A DNA stretch of 64,000 bases, from NCBI RefSeq assembly GCF_900096975.1, contig NZ_FMYQ01000007.1:165900-229899 (forward strand), in the 5' to 3' direction. The position numbers were made by a program, and so were the translations under genes. The notes under the pieces were generated by a model. The model was not told the origin of the DNA. It was given only the letters and a program-made list of their open reading frames with translations, and ran no database searches. This DNA is from Paraburkholderia lycopersici. GTDB taxonomy: Bacteria > Pseudomonadota > Gammaproteobacteria > Burkholderiales > Burkholderiaceae. The first letter of the stretch is position 1. Each line of letters begins with the position of its first letter. Shown here piece by piece: positions 49,836-58,396 of this stretch.

Positions 49836-52013
49836 TCATCCCGTGAGATTTTCCTCGAGCCGGTCGAACACGCGTTGCGTCGCGCCGCGCGCGTGCAGCG
49901 CGAACAGCAGCAGAGAACGGCCCGTCACCTGGTAGACATCACCGGCTTCGAATTCGGGCAGCTCGTCGCGCACGGGCATATTCGTGTCGATGAGGCAGCT
50001 CCATTGAGCGTTGCCGGGTACCGTGGGCAGCGTGAAATCCACCACGTCGTGATAGGCGTTGAACACGATGAGCATGGTCGCGTCGGAGGCGAGTCGCATG
50101 ATGCCGCTCGTCTGCGACCGTCCATCGATCAGCATGCCGAAGCAACGCATGGCCGGGTCGTTCCATTGCTCCGTTGCGAGCGGCACGCCTGCGGGCGAGA
50201 GCCATTCGACATCGGTGACGTCGAGCGCTTCGTTGTGCTCGCCAATGAGAAATCGGTTGCGCCGCAGCACCGGCAGGGCGTGGCGCAGCGCGGTGAGCTT
50301 GCGAACGAACTCGGCGAGCGCGCGGCCCGAGTCGTCAATGCCTTCCCAGTCCACCCAGCTAACTTCGTTATCCTGACAGTACGCATTGTTGTTCCCGCGT
50401 TGCGTGCGGCCGAACTCGTCGCCTGCCAGCAGCATCGGCGTGCCTTGCGAAAGCAGCAGCGTGGCGAGGAAGTTGCGCTTCTGCCGCTCGCGCAGCGCCC
50501 GGATTTCCGGGGCGTCGGTCGGGCCTTCGGCGCCGCAGTTCCATGAGAGGTTTTCACCATGTCCGTCGCGGTTCGCTTCGCCGTTGGCCTCGTTATGGCG
50601 CTCGTTGTAGGAAACGAGATCGTGCAGCGTGAAGCCGTCGTGCGCCGTGACGAAGTTCACGCTCGACCAGGGCCGCCGTCCGCGCCGGTTGAAGCTGTCG
50701 CCCGAGGCGCACAGGCGCGTGGCGAGGTCGGGGGCCTTGCCTTCGTCGCCCTTCCACCAGGCGCGCGTGGTGTCGCGAAAGCGGTCGTTCCATTCGGCCC
50801 AGCCAGGCGGGAAGCCGCCCACCTGGTAGCCGCCCGGCCCGCAGTCCCACGGTTCGGCAATGAGCTTCACGCTCGCGAGGATCGGGTCCTGGCGGCAACT
50901 GTCGAGAAAGCCGCCGCCTTCGTCGAAGCCGTACGGCTCGCGCCCGAGGATCGTCGCGAGGTCGAAGCGAAAGCCGTCCACGCCCATTTCGAGCACCCAG
51001 TAGCGCAGGCTGTCGGTGACCATCTGCAGCACGCGCGGATGCGAAAGATTGAGCGTGTTGCCCGTGCCGGTGTCGTTGATGTAGTAGCGGCGGTCGTCGG
51101 GAAGCCGGTAGTACGAAGCATTGTCGATGCCTCGGAACGAGAGCGTCGGGCCCAGTTCGCTGCCTTCGGCAGTGTGGTTGTAGACCACGTCGAGTATGAC
51201 TTCGAGCCCTGCCTGGTGGAAGCGGTCCACCATGTTCTTGAACTCGTCGATCGAGCCGTGCGCGCCCACCGAATAGCGCGGATCCGGCGCGAAAAAGCCG
51301 ATCGTGTTGTAGCCCCAGTAGTTCGTGAGGCCGCGCTCGAGCAGGTGCGAATCGTTCACGAAGGTGTGCACGGGCAGCAACTCGACGCTGGTGACGCCCA
51401 GCCCGCGAATGTATTCGAGCACCGGTGTTTGCGCGAGCCCCGCGAAGGTGCCGCGCTCCTCGGGCGGGACCTCGGGATGGCGGATCGTGTAGCCGCGCAC
51501 ATGCGTCTCGTAGACGATCGTGCGCTCGCGCGGTACGCGCTCGCGCAGCGGGTGATGCCAGGCGAAGGTCTGATCGACCACGCGACAGCGCGGCACGTAG
51601 CGCGCGCTGTCGCGTGTGTCGAAGGAGAGGTCGCCGTCGGGGCTGCCGATCGTATAGCCGAACACGGCCGGATGCCAGCGTAGCGCGCCCACGTGCGCCT
51701 TCGCATAGGGATCGAGCAGCAGCTTGTTCGGATTGAATCGATGGCCGGCCTGGGGTTCGTAGGGCCCGTGTACGCGATACCCGTAGATCGCGCCCGGTTC
51801 GAGATCGGGCAGGTACACGTGCCAGACTTCGTCGGTGTATTCGGGCAGCGCGATGCGCTCCAGTTCGCGCACGCCGCTCCTGTCGAAGAGACAGAGCTCG
51901 ACCTTTGTCGCGTTTGCGGAGAAGAGCGCGAAATTCACGCCGCGGCCGTTCCAGGTCGCGCCGAGCGGATACGGCTGTCCTTCTACGATACGGGTAGCGG
52001 TTTTCTTCTTCAT
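49836..52013 (-). CDS. glgX: Glycogen debranching enzyme GlgX
   Basis: 725-residue GH13 isoamylase-type debranching enzyme that removes limit-dextrin branches from glycogen. N-terminal CBM48 (PYPLGATWNGRGVNFALFSANATKVELCLFD), catalytic barrel with DVVYNHTAEGSE (region I), GFRFDLATILGRE (region II, nucleophile Asp), VKLIAEPWDCGPGGYQVG (region III, acid Glu) and FVTAHDGFTLHDLVSYN (region IV). The start at ATG 52013 (MKKKTATRI) is chosen over an upstream in-frame extension rich in Arg/Pro. No other glg or tre genes are adjacent. The 300 bases upstream show nothing clear. Confidence 0.95.
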   Translation of the reverse strand: MKKKTATRIVEGQPYPLGATWNGRGVNFALFSANATKVELCLFDRSGVRELERIALPEYTDEVWHVYLPDLEPGAIYGYRVHGPYEPQAGHRFNPNKLLLDPYAKAHVGALRWHPAVFGYTIGSPDGDLSFDTRDSARYVPRCRVVDQTFAWHHPLRERVPRERTIVYETHVRGYTIRHPEVPPEERGTFAGLAQTPVLEYIRGLGVTSVELLPVHTFVNDSHLLERGLTNYWGYNTIGFFAPDPRYSVGAHGSIDEFKNMVDRFHQAGLEVILDVVYNHTAEGSELGPTLSFRGIDNASYYRLPDDRRYYINDTGTGNTLNLSHPRVLQMVTDSLRYWVLEMGVDGFRFDLATILGREPYGFDEGGGFLDSCRQDPILASVKLIAEPWDCGPGGYQVGGFPPGWAEWNDRFRDTTRAWWKGDEGKAPDLATRLCASGDSFNRRGRRPWSSVNFVTAHDGFTLHDLVSYNERHNEANGEANRDGHGENLSWNCGAEGPTDAPEIRALRERQKRNFLATLLLSQGTPMLLAGDEFGRTQRGNNNAYCQDNEVSWVDWEGIDDSGRALAEFVRKLTALRHALPVLRRNRFLIGEHNEALDVTDVEWLSPAGVPLATEQWNDPAMRCFGMLIDGRSQTSGIMRLASDATMLIVFNAYHDVVDFTLPTVPGNAQWSCLIDTNMPVRDELPEFEAGDVYQVTGRSLLLFALHARGATQRVFDRLEENLTG

Positions 52014-52316
52014 GGCTCGACGGTTGGGACGCAGTGGCGTGGGCGCGCGCGAGCACATGCGCGCGAAGGCGTGGGCATTTCTGAAGCAAGGTCCGGGCCC
52101 GATGCGCGCGCTCGGGCGCGCCGCCGGCCCCAGGGAAGGAGAAGGCCGCGGGAAGCAGCGCGCGCGGGGCCTGGCGGCATTTTTACATCTGCATATTCCA
52201 GCGCGGGTCGCGGCTTCGTTGGTGGCCGGTGCGCGGCGCGCACTGCGAACCGGTAGCTTTGGCGCAGCGCGTGTGCGGTTTTACCGGCGCGGCCGCGCCA
52301 GGTTTGCGTGCGGCGC

Positions 52317-52640
52317 TTACTTCACCGTCTGCACCACTTCGAAACCTTCGAATTCGGGATGGCCGAGATAGACCGGACGGTTCGCGCCGCCCGCATTGCC
52401 CGCATTGCGATGGGCCGCGCGAAAGGCTTCGGAGCGCGTCCACTCGTCGAAGTGCGCGTGGCTCGCCCAGATCGTGTGGCTCGCGTAGAGCACGTGGTCT
52501 TCGCGCTGCGGTCCCTTGAGCAGATGAAATTCGATGAAGCCCGGCACCTCTTTCAGGTGCGTGTCGCGGGTTGCCCAGACTTCCTCGAATGCGGCCTCGG
52601 AGCCCAATGCGACCTTGAAGCGGTTCATGGCGATATACAT
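52317..52640 (-). CDS. Antibiotic-biosynthesis-monooxygenase-type protein, HmoA/IsdG-like haem-degrading candidate
   Basis: 107-residue dimeric ferredoxin-fold (ABM) protein. The start MYIAMNRFKVALGSEAAFEEVWATRDTHLKEVPGFIEFHLLKG is close to bacterial HmoA-type haem monooxygenases, and HTIWASHAHFDEWTRSEAFRAAH supplies the His/Trp region. It degrades haem to release iron in characterised relatives; the assignment here is by resemblance. Start at ATG 52640, with AGAGGAACGCCGC upstream. It lies beside the remnant of a TonB-dependent receptor, a setting consistent with former iron or haem uptake. Confidence 0.83.
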   Translation of the reverse strand: MYIAMNRFKVALGSEAAFEEVWATRDTHLKEVPGFIEFHLLKGPQREDHVLYASHTIWASHAHFDEWTRSEAFRAAHRNAGNAGGANRPVYLGHPEFEGFEVVQTVK

Positions 52641-52754
52641 GCGGCGTTCCTCTTTGCGTACCAAAATCCAAAATGCGCGGCGGCGGGACGGGGAGTGCGC
52701 GGCCCCGGCCGCCGCCGGTTCGATTGCCGATTATAGGAGTTTCGCAGGAGTGCC

Positions 52755-53015
52755 TTGATCGCCCTGGCGGGCGCGCGCTACAAGCTCACGCCCGCCACGG
52801 TTAGGGGCGGCAACGTGGCATATACCGGGCGCGCGCCGACTTTCCACGAACTGTACGCGACCGGCGCGCGCCGCCTCGCGGGCGCAACCAGTTGGCTGGC
52901 GTATCGGCGCGGCGATAATCCCACGCATCAGGACGTGCGTTATGCGAGTTCCGTGGTGCGCGATATCGCGCCCGAAGGCGGGCGCAGCGTGATGGCCGGT
53001 TTGCGTACGACGTTC
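52755..53015 (+). pseudogene. Remnant of a TonB-dependent outer-membrane receptor
   Basis: Two recognisable C-terminal pieces of a TonB-dependent receptor are fused with the middle missing: LTPATVRGGNVAYTGRAPTFHELYATG (the VAYTxRAPTxxELYAxG strand pair) followed within about 20 residues by NPTHQDVRYASSVVRDIAPEGGRSV and MAGLRTTF, the usual last strand. In intact receptors these parts are separated by about 150-200 residues. No plug domain, signal peptide or upstream barrel is present. The frame then runs on past the normal end into the opposite-strand transporter gene. It appears to be an internally deleted, dead fragment. Confidence 0.72.
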
Positions 53016-53022
53016 CAGGGCG

Positions 53023-54201
53023 TCATCCCGCTCTTGCAGTGGCGGCCGCGGGCTGCGCCGCCGCGCTCGGCGGTTGCCCGGTCTGCCGGCGCGAGCGGCC
53101 GGAACTCAGATAGTCGGCGATCGAATCCTGCGTGATTTCACCCGCGTAGGCGCCTTCGGGGTCGAGCACCGGCATCCAGGCGGCGCGGAACTGGTACATC
53201 TTCGAGAGCACGACGCGCAGGTTGTCGTCGACGGAAACGGTTGCCGGGAACGGCGTGATGCGCTCGCCGCACACGCCCTGCGCTCCGCGTGCCGCGCGGC
53301 GCGCCACGAAGCCGAGCGCACGACGCGCGTCGTCGAGCACGGTGAGGTAGCGGCAATCGGATTCGTCCATGGCGGCGAACGCTTGCGCGAGCGGCGTCTC
53401 CATACGCGCGGTTTCCGGTTGCGTGGCCGCGTCGCCTGCCTTCACGAGCAGCAGGCGCTTGAGCGTGCTGTCCTGGCCCACGAACTGCGCGACGAAGTCG
53501 TCGTGCGGGCGCGCGAGCAGCGTGTCGGGGTGATCGTATTGCACGAGCTTGCCGCGCCGGAACACCGCGATGCGGTCGCCGAGCTTGATCGCTTCGTCGA
53601 TGTCGTGACTCACCATGATGACGGTCTTTTTCAGTTGCCGCTGCATCTGGAAGAACTCGTTCTGAATGGACTCGCGATTGATCGGATCGACCGCGCCGAA
53701 CGGTTCGTCCATGAGCAGCACGGGAGGATCGGCGGCCAGCGCGCGAATCACGCCGATGCGCTGCTGCTGTCCGCCCGAAAGCTCGCGCGGATAGCGCTTG
53801 AGATAGCGCTTCGGGTCGAGCGCGACCATCGACATCAGTTCGGCGGCGCGCCCGGCGCAACGCTTCTTGTCCCAGCCGAGCAGGCGCGGCACGACCGTGA
53901 TGTTCTCTTCGATCGTCATGTTCGGAAAGAGACCGATCTGCTGGATCACGTAGCCGATATGGCGGCGCAGATCCACTTCGTTCAGTCCCGTGGTGTCCTC
54001 GCCGTGGATGAGCACGCGCCCCGAGGTCGGCTCGATCAGGCGGTTGATCATCTTGAGCGTGGTGGTCTTGCCGCAGCCCGAGGGGCCGAGGAACACGCAG
54101 ATTTCGCCTTCGTCCACCGAAAGGCTCACCGCGTCGACGGCGCGCACGGCCTGGCCGTCTTTTTGCGTGAAGGTCTTCGTGAGCTGGTCGAGTTCGATCA
54201 T
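53023..54201 (-). CDS. Osmoprotectant (glycine betaine/choline) ABC transporter ATP-binding protein with CBS region
   Basis: 392 residues of the ProV/OpuCA class. Walker A FLGPSGCGKTTT (about 35-46), Q-loop YVIQQIGLFPNMTIEEN, signature LSGGQQQRIGVIRAL, Walker B VLLMDEPFGAVDP and H-loop IMVSHDIDEA. The C-terminal 130 residues (MDESDCRYLTVLDDARRALGFV, ITPFPATVSVDDNLRVVLSKMYQFRAAWMPVLDPEGAYAGEI) are paired CBS repeats that sense ionic strength in OpuA-type importers. It ends in an Ala/Gln-rich tail. The start at ATG 54201 overlaps the permease stop by four bases. Confidence 0.94.
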   Translation of the reverse strand: MIELDQLTKTFTQKDGQAVRAVDAVSLSVDEGEICVFLGPSGCGKTTTLKMINRLIEPTSGRVLIHGEDTTGLNEVDLRRHIGYVIQQIGLFPNMTIEENITVVPRLLGWDKKRCAGRAAELMSMVALDPKRYLKRYPRELSGGQQQRIGVIRALAADPPVLLMDEPFGAVDPINRESIQNEFFQMQRQLKKTVIMVSHDIDEAIKLGDRIAVFRRGKLVQYDHPDTLLARPHDDFVAQFVGQDSTLKRLLLVKAGDAATQPETARMETPLAQAFAAMDESDCRYLTVLDDARRALGFVARRAARGAQGVCGERITPFPATVSVDDNLRVVLSKMYQFRAAWMPVLDPEGAYAGEITQDSIADYLSSGRSRRQTGQPPSAAAQPAAATARAG

Positions 54202-54851
54202 GTCTTCTGTACTCCTTTCGGTGTCAATGCGCGTTGCAGCCTCTGCAGCAACAGGTCGGCGACGATCGCGAGCACGCTCACGAGCACGGCGCCCACGAGC
54301 AGCTTCATCATGCTGCTCTGGCCGATGGCGCGAACGATGAGCGTACCGAGCCCGCCCGCGCCGATCACGGCGGCAATCGTCATCACGCCGATGTTCATCA
54401 CGACCGCCGTGCGCACGCCCGCGAGAATCACGGGCACGGCAAGCGGGAGGTCGACGAGGCGCAGGCGCTGCCACGAGGTCATGCCGATGCCGGTGCCGGC
54501 TTCCTTGATGCCCGCGTCCACGTTGCGCAGCGCGAGGTAGGTGTTGCGCATGATGGGCAGCAGCGAGTAGAGGAACACGGCGGTGATGGCGGGCACCGCG
54601 CCGATGCCCTGGCCAAAGCGCGAGAACACCGGAATCATCAGGCCGAAGAGGGCAATGGAAGGCAGCGTGAGGATCACGGTCGCGAGGCCGAGCAGGGGCG
54701 CCGCGAGCCAGTCGTGGCGGCTGATGAGCACGCCGAGCGGCACGCCTGCCGCGATCGCGCAGCCCACGGCGATGCCCACGAGGTAGACGTGCTGCAGCGT
54801 GAGTTGCAGCAGCTCGGGCCAGCTCGAAGCGAGATAGTCGAATACGTTCAT
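54198..54851 (-). CDS. Osmoprotectant ABC transporter permease (first of two)
   Basis: 217-residue permease of the OpuCB/YehY class with five to six hydrophobic spans. The EAA loop is visible as NVDAGIKEAGTGIGMTSWQRLRLVDLPLAVPVILAG (about 115-150) and the end segment GTLIVRAIGQSSMMKLLVGAVLVSVLAIVADLLLQRLQ is typical. It starts 10 bases after the binding-protein stop and its own stop overlaps the ATPase start. Works with the second permease as a heterodimer by family rule. Confidence 0.93.
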   Translation of the reverse strand: MNVFDYLASSWPELLQLTLQHVYLVGIAVGCAIAAGVPLGVLISRHDWLAAPLLGLATVILTLPSIALFGLMIPVFSRFGQGIGAVPAITAVFLYSLLPIMRNTYLALRNVDAGIKEAGTGIGMTSWQRLRLVDLPLAVPVILAGVRTAVVMNIGVMTIAAVIGAGGLGTLIVRAIGQSSMMKLLVGAVLVSVLAIVADLLLQRLQRALTPKGVQKT

Positions 54852-54861
54852 GCGGCCTCCA

Positions 54862-55785
54862 TCAAGGGAGCGGATGTGTGCGCAGGAACTGCGCCGCGAC
54901 TTCCCGGGCGGACTTGCCGTCCAGGTCGACGGCCTTGTTCATGTCCTGCATCACGTCGTTGTTGAGGGCGGCGGAAAGCGCGTTGAGCTGCGCGGCCAGC
55001 CCGGGATTGTGTTCGAGCGCTTCCTTGCGTACGACGGGCGTGGCGTTGTATGGCGGGAAGAAGTGCTTGTCGTCTTCGAGCGGCACGATGCCGAAGCCTT
55101 TCACGCGGCCATCGGTGGTGTAGACGAGACCGATCTTCAACTGGTTGTTGTGCAGCGCCGTGTAGACGAGGCCGGGGTCCATCTGCTTCATCTGCGAGCG
55201 GCGGAAGCTCATGTCGTAGGTGGCGAGCAGCGGCTTGAGGCCGTCCGGGCGATTCGCGAATTCGGCGTCCATGCCGAACACGTAGCGCGTGGCGTCAGGG
55301 TCGCTCTTCAACGTTTGCGCGAGCTGCGAGACCGTGGTTATGCCCCGTTCCTGCGCGAATCTGCCTGGCACGCCTAACGCATAGGTGTCGTTGAGCGGCG
55401 AGGCGTCGAGCCATACGAGACCGCGCGGTGCGTCGAGCGCCTTCACGCGCTCATACATGGCCTCGGGCGAGAGCTTTTCCTGGAGCTTGTCGTAGACGAG
55501 CGCCGCGGTGCCCGTGTAGTCCCACACGAGATCGAACTGGCCGTTTTCGAGCGCGCTGCGCATGAGCGTGCTGCCGAGTCCCGAGCGCACTTCGACGGCA
55601 TAGCCGCGCGAGCGAAGGTATTGCGCCGTGACTTCGGCGAGCACGTATTGCTCGGTGAAGTTTTTCGCGCCCAGCACGAGCTTTTGCTGCGCGAATGCGT
55701 TCGTGGCGGCCGCCACGAACGCTGTGCCGACCAGGCATGCCCGAACGAAGCGGCCTAGCCGCTTGCATGGCGACGTGAGCATCAT
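54862..55785 (-). CDS. Osmoprotectant ABC transporter substrate-binding protein (OsmF/YehZ-like)
   Basis: 307-residue glycine-betaine/choline-type binding protein (OpuAC family). Signal peptide LVGTAFVAAATNAFAQ (about 16-31), mature start QKLVLGAKNFTEQYVLAEV, then GLGSTLMRSALENGQFDLVWDYTGTAALVY and GLVYTTDGRVKGFGIVPLEDDKHFFPPYNATPVV. The start at ATG 55785 overlaps the stop of the preceding permease as ATGA; a second ATG follows immediately. In YehZ-type systems affinity for betaine is low and other osmoprotectants may be the true ligand. Confidence 0.93.
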   Translation of the reverse strand: MMLTSPCKRLGRFVRACLVGTAFVAAATNAFAQQKLVLGAKNFTEQYVLAEVTAQYLRSRGYAVEVRSGLGSTLMRSALENGQFDLVWDYTGTAALVYDKLQEKLSPEAMYERVKALDAPRGLVWLDASPLNDTYALGVPGRFAQERGITTVSQLAQTLKSDPDATRYVFGMDAEFANRPDGLKPLLATYDMSFRRSQMKQMDPGLVYTALHNNQLKIGLVYTTDGRVKGFGIVPLEDDKHFFPPYNATPVVRKEALEHNPGLAAQLNALSAALNNDVMQDMNKAVDLDGKSAREVAAQFLRTHPLP

Positions 55786-56498
55786 GCGAGCCCTCCGTGA
55801 CGCGAGAGCCACTGGCGGCTGCCTGCCGCGACCATGCCGTCGAGCACGAGCGCAAGCGCGGCCGTGAACGCAGCGCCGAGCAGCAGCAAGGGTTGATCGT
55901 TCAGATAGATGCCCGGAAAAATTAGCGAGCCGAGGCTGTCCGCGCCGATCAGATAGGCGAGCGGCGCAGTGCCCACGTTGATCGCGAGCGCCGTGCGTAC
56001 CCCGCCGACGATGATGGGCAGCGCATTGGGCAATTCGACGCGCGTGAGCGACTGCCAGCTCGTCATGCCGATGCCGCGCGCCGCTTCACGCAGCGCGGCG
56101 GGCACGTTCTTCACGCCTTCGCAGGTATTGCGCGTGATGGGCAGCAGCGAGGCGAGAAACAGCGCGACCACGGCGGGGGCGTCGCCGATGCCGAACACGC
56201 CGAGCGCGATGGCGAGCACCGCGAGCGATGGAATCGTATTGCCCACGTTGAAGATCTGCATGAAGCGTTCGGCCTGGCGCGTAAAGCGCGGCCGGCTGAG
56301 CAGCACGCCCGCCGGCACGCCGATGGCGACGGCGAGCGCCATCGAATAGCCGACGAGCAGCAGATGCCGCCCGGTGTAGTAAGCGAGATCGCCTGCATGG
56401 TTGCGCCAGGTATCGGCGCCGATGGCGCGCGATAGTGCCCACGCGATCAGGGCAAGGGCGATGAGGCTGCCCGCGAGCAGGGCAGAGCGTCGAGTCAT
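55782..56498 (-). CDS. Osmoprotectant ABC transporter permease (second of two), first gene of the operon
   Basis: 238-residue permease of the OpuCD/YehW class: N-terminal span LLAGSLIALALIAWALS, then GRHLLLVGYSMALAVAIGVPAGVLL, FNVGNTIPSLAVLAIALGVFGIG, the EAA loop NVPAALREAARGIGMTSWQSLTRVELPNALPIIVGGVRTA, and LGSLIFPGIYLNDQPLLLLGAAFTAALAL. Start at ATG 56498 (MTRRSALL); upstream residues in frame are Arg-rich and have no membrane role. Gene order permease-binding protein-permease-ATPase is that of the OsmU/YehWXYZ locus family. Confidence 0.92.
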   Translation of the reverse strand: MTRRSALLAGSLIALALIAWALSRAIGADTWRNHAGDLAYYTGRHLLLVGYSMALAVAIGVPAGVLLSRPRFTRQAERFMQIFNVGNTIPSLAVLAIALGVFGIGDAPAVVALFLASLLPITRNTCEGVKNVPAALREAARGIGMTSWQSLTRVELPNALPIIVGGVRTALAINVGTAPLAYLIGADSLGSLIFPGIYLNDQPLLLLGAAFTAALALVLDGMVAAGSRQWLSRHGGLA

Positions 56499-56992
56499 GA
56501 AGATGCGCCTCCTTGTTTCGATGCCGCGGGCGCGTGGCCGCGCGGCGGGGACGCCTGAGAGCATGCTCGAGGCGCCGCTAAGGAAGTTCGTGATCCCGGC
56601 ACCGGCATGGCCGCGATTTGAACTGACGGAAACAGCTTGCCGCCCGCGCACGATGGCTACGTGGCGGCAGTCGCAAGAACGCGCTTGCGCGTTCTTCTGG
56701 TTGTCATGTTCAGCTCAGCGGCGTCGAGCACATCGATGCGCGCTGAAGCAGGGTACCGTCTGAGGACGGCATGGATGCGCAAGGGCTTGAGCCGCTACGC
56801 GAGGGCCGGAGGCCCGCTTGAGTGGCGATCGCGACGCGGCGGTCCTTCATGGTGGACCTTGCATCTCGACTCGCCGGAGAACAACCTGGTTGTGATCGAA
56901 ACGAGATCAGTATAGGGCATTCGATTAGGGGCGTCTACCTTGGGGTAGCAATCGTGAATTCACTTATGACGTTAAACTGGGTTCGATATGTC

Positions 56993-57004
56993 ATTTCCGG
57001 AAAT
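56993..57004. promoter_or_regulatory. 12-bp palindrome in a low-GC promoter-like region upstream of the M23 peptidase
   Basis: ATTTCCGGAAAT lies in the 708-base gap between the osmoprotectant operon and the peptidase. The stretch 56890-57110 is clearly AT-richer than the rest of the window (for example TATATTTTCCCAATTTATAA near 57032), with several TATA-like boxes. No gene is supported in 56499-57206. Confidence 0.35.
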
Positions 57005-57206
57005 TGATAAGGTTTCCTGATTAGTAAGATCGGTATATTTTCCCAATTTATAAAAAAGTAGCGGAACAGTAGGGCCTTCTTGCTGCATGCGCCTTAAGCC
57101 TCGTTTAAGAAAGCCCAATTACTTTCGCACGTTCATTCATCGACATCTGTCGATGCCATTTCAAAAGCGTTGCAGGGGCCAGTGCTCTTGTACTCTGCAA
57201 TCCGGC

Positions 57207-58220
57207 ATGCGATTCATGGCTTTACGTGCAATAGCGGCGTCCCCGGGCTTCGCGGGAAAACTTGTCGTCGTGTCCGCAATCGGTTTGATGAGCGCGGTCT
57301 GGCTCGTGCACAGACCCGCTGGCCCAGGTTCAGATGATTCGTTATCCGAAACGGCAAGCGTGACCCCAGCGGCTTCGGCCGATGTCGCTGCGTCGCAGCC
57401 CGTGGCGGCCAGCGCGCCGCCTGAGCGCGCACCGGCATTTCGTGTGGAAACCGCCGTGATCGACCATGGCTTCGCCGAGGCAGCGCAGCGACTTGGCGTC
57501 GACGCGGCGACGACCGCGCGGCTCGCGCATGCATTCGACGGACGGCTCGACCTGCAGCGCGGCAGCGAAATCCGCTTCGTTTTTCGTGATGACGCGCGCG
57601 CCGGGACGACGCGAGACAAACAATCTTCGAGCGGCACGCCTGTCGCGATCCGCGTCTCCACGGGCAAGGTCTCGCACGATCTCTTCCTGTATCGCAATCT
57701 CGCGGGCAAGGCCTTCTATTATTCGGCCGACGGGCACGCCGCCGCGCCATCGTTCTCGCGCTATCCGCTGAAATTCTCGCGAGTTTCCTCGCACTTCGCG
57801 TTGCGCCGGCTCGATCCCGTCACGCATCGCATCCAGCCGCACGAGGGCGTCGATCTCGCGGCGCCGGCCGGCACGCCCGTTCACGCGACCGCGCGCGGCA
57901 CGGTGACGTTCGCCGGCTGGGAGACGGGCTACGGCAAGGTCGTGAAGCTCGAAAACTTCGGCCCGTACTCGACGACTTTTGCGCATCTCTCGCGCTTCGC
58001 GAAGCATCTGAAGGCAGGGCAGGCGGTACACAGGGGGCAGGTGATCGGCTACGTGGGCGCGACGGGCTGGGCGACCGGTCCCCATCTGCACTACGAGGTG
58101 CACGTGGACCAGATCGCGCAGGATCCGCTCACCGTCGACCTGCCGCATCGCGATCCGCTGCAGGGCGAGGACAAGCAGCGCTTCGCGCAGCAGGTCGAGC
58201 ACATGGACCCGCTGCTGTAG
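57207..58220 (+). CDS. M23-family peptidase (LytM/NlpD-type) with N-terminal membrane anchor
   Basis: Murein endopeptidase-type protein of 337 residues from the chosen ATG at 57207 (MRFMALRAIAAS). One transmembrane or signal anchor (KLVVVSAIGLMSAVWLVH), a Ser/Ala/Pro-rich linker, an OapA/LysM-like region (AQRLGVDAATTARLAHAFDGRLDLQRGSEIRFVF) and the M23 domain with zinc ligands in HEGVDLAAPAGTPV (HxxxD), and HLHYEVHVDQ (HxH), plus AHLSRFAKHL. All ligands look intact, so it should be an active endopeptidase. Two earlier in-frame ATGs (57087, 57153) would give a basic extension; the start is uncertain. Confidence 0.85.
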   Translation: MRFMALRAIAASPGFAGKLVVVSAIGLMSAVWLVHRPAGPGSDDSLSETASVTPAASADVAASQPVAASAPPERAPAFRVETAVIDHGFAEAAQRLGVDAATTARLAHAFDGRLDLQRGSEIRFVFRDDARAGTTRDKQSSSGTPVAIRVSTGKVSHDLFLYRNLAGKAFYYSADGHAAAPSFSRYPLKFSRVSSHFALRRLDPVTHRIQPHEGVDLAAPAGTPVHATARGTVTFAGWETGYGKVVKLENFGPYSTTFAHLSRFAKHLKAGQAVHRGQVIGYVGATGWATGPHLHYEVHVDQIAQDPLTVDLPHRDPLQGEDKQRFAQQVEHMDPLL

Positions 58221-58396
58221 CTGCGCCCGGGGGCGGATGCCGCGAGGCACGGCGCGAACGGCCGCCGCAGCGCTCGTTCGAAGCGCGGCCGAGGTTTGCC
58301 GAATTTCGATAACAGGTCGATTAATGACCCAATAGCATGGTTCCACTCCCGAGGCGGCCAAGGCCGGCCGCCCGGGCCACACAGAGGGAGAGAACC

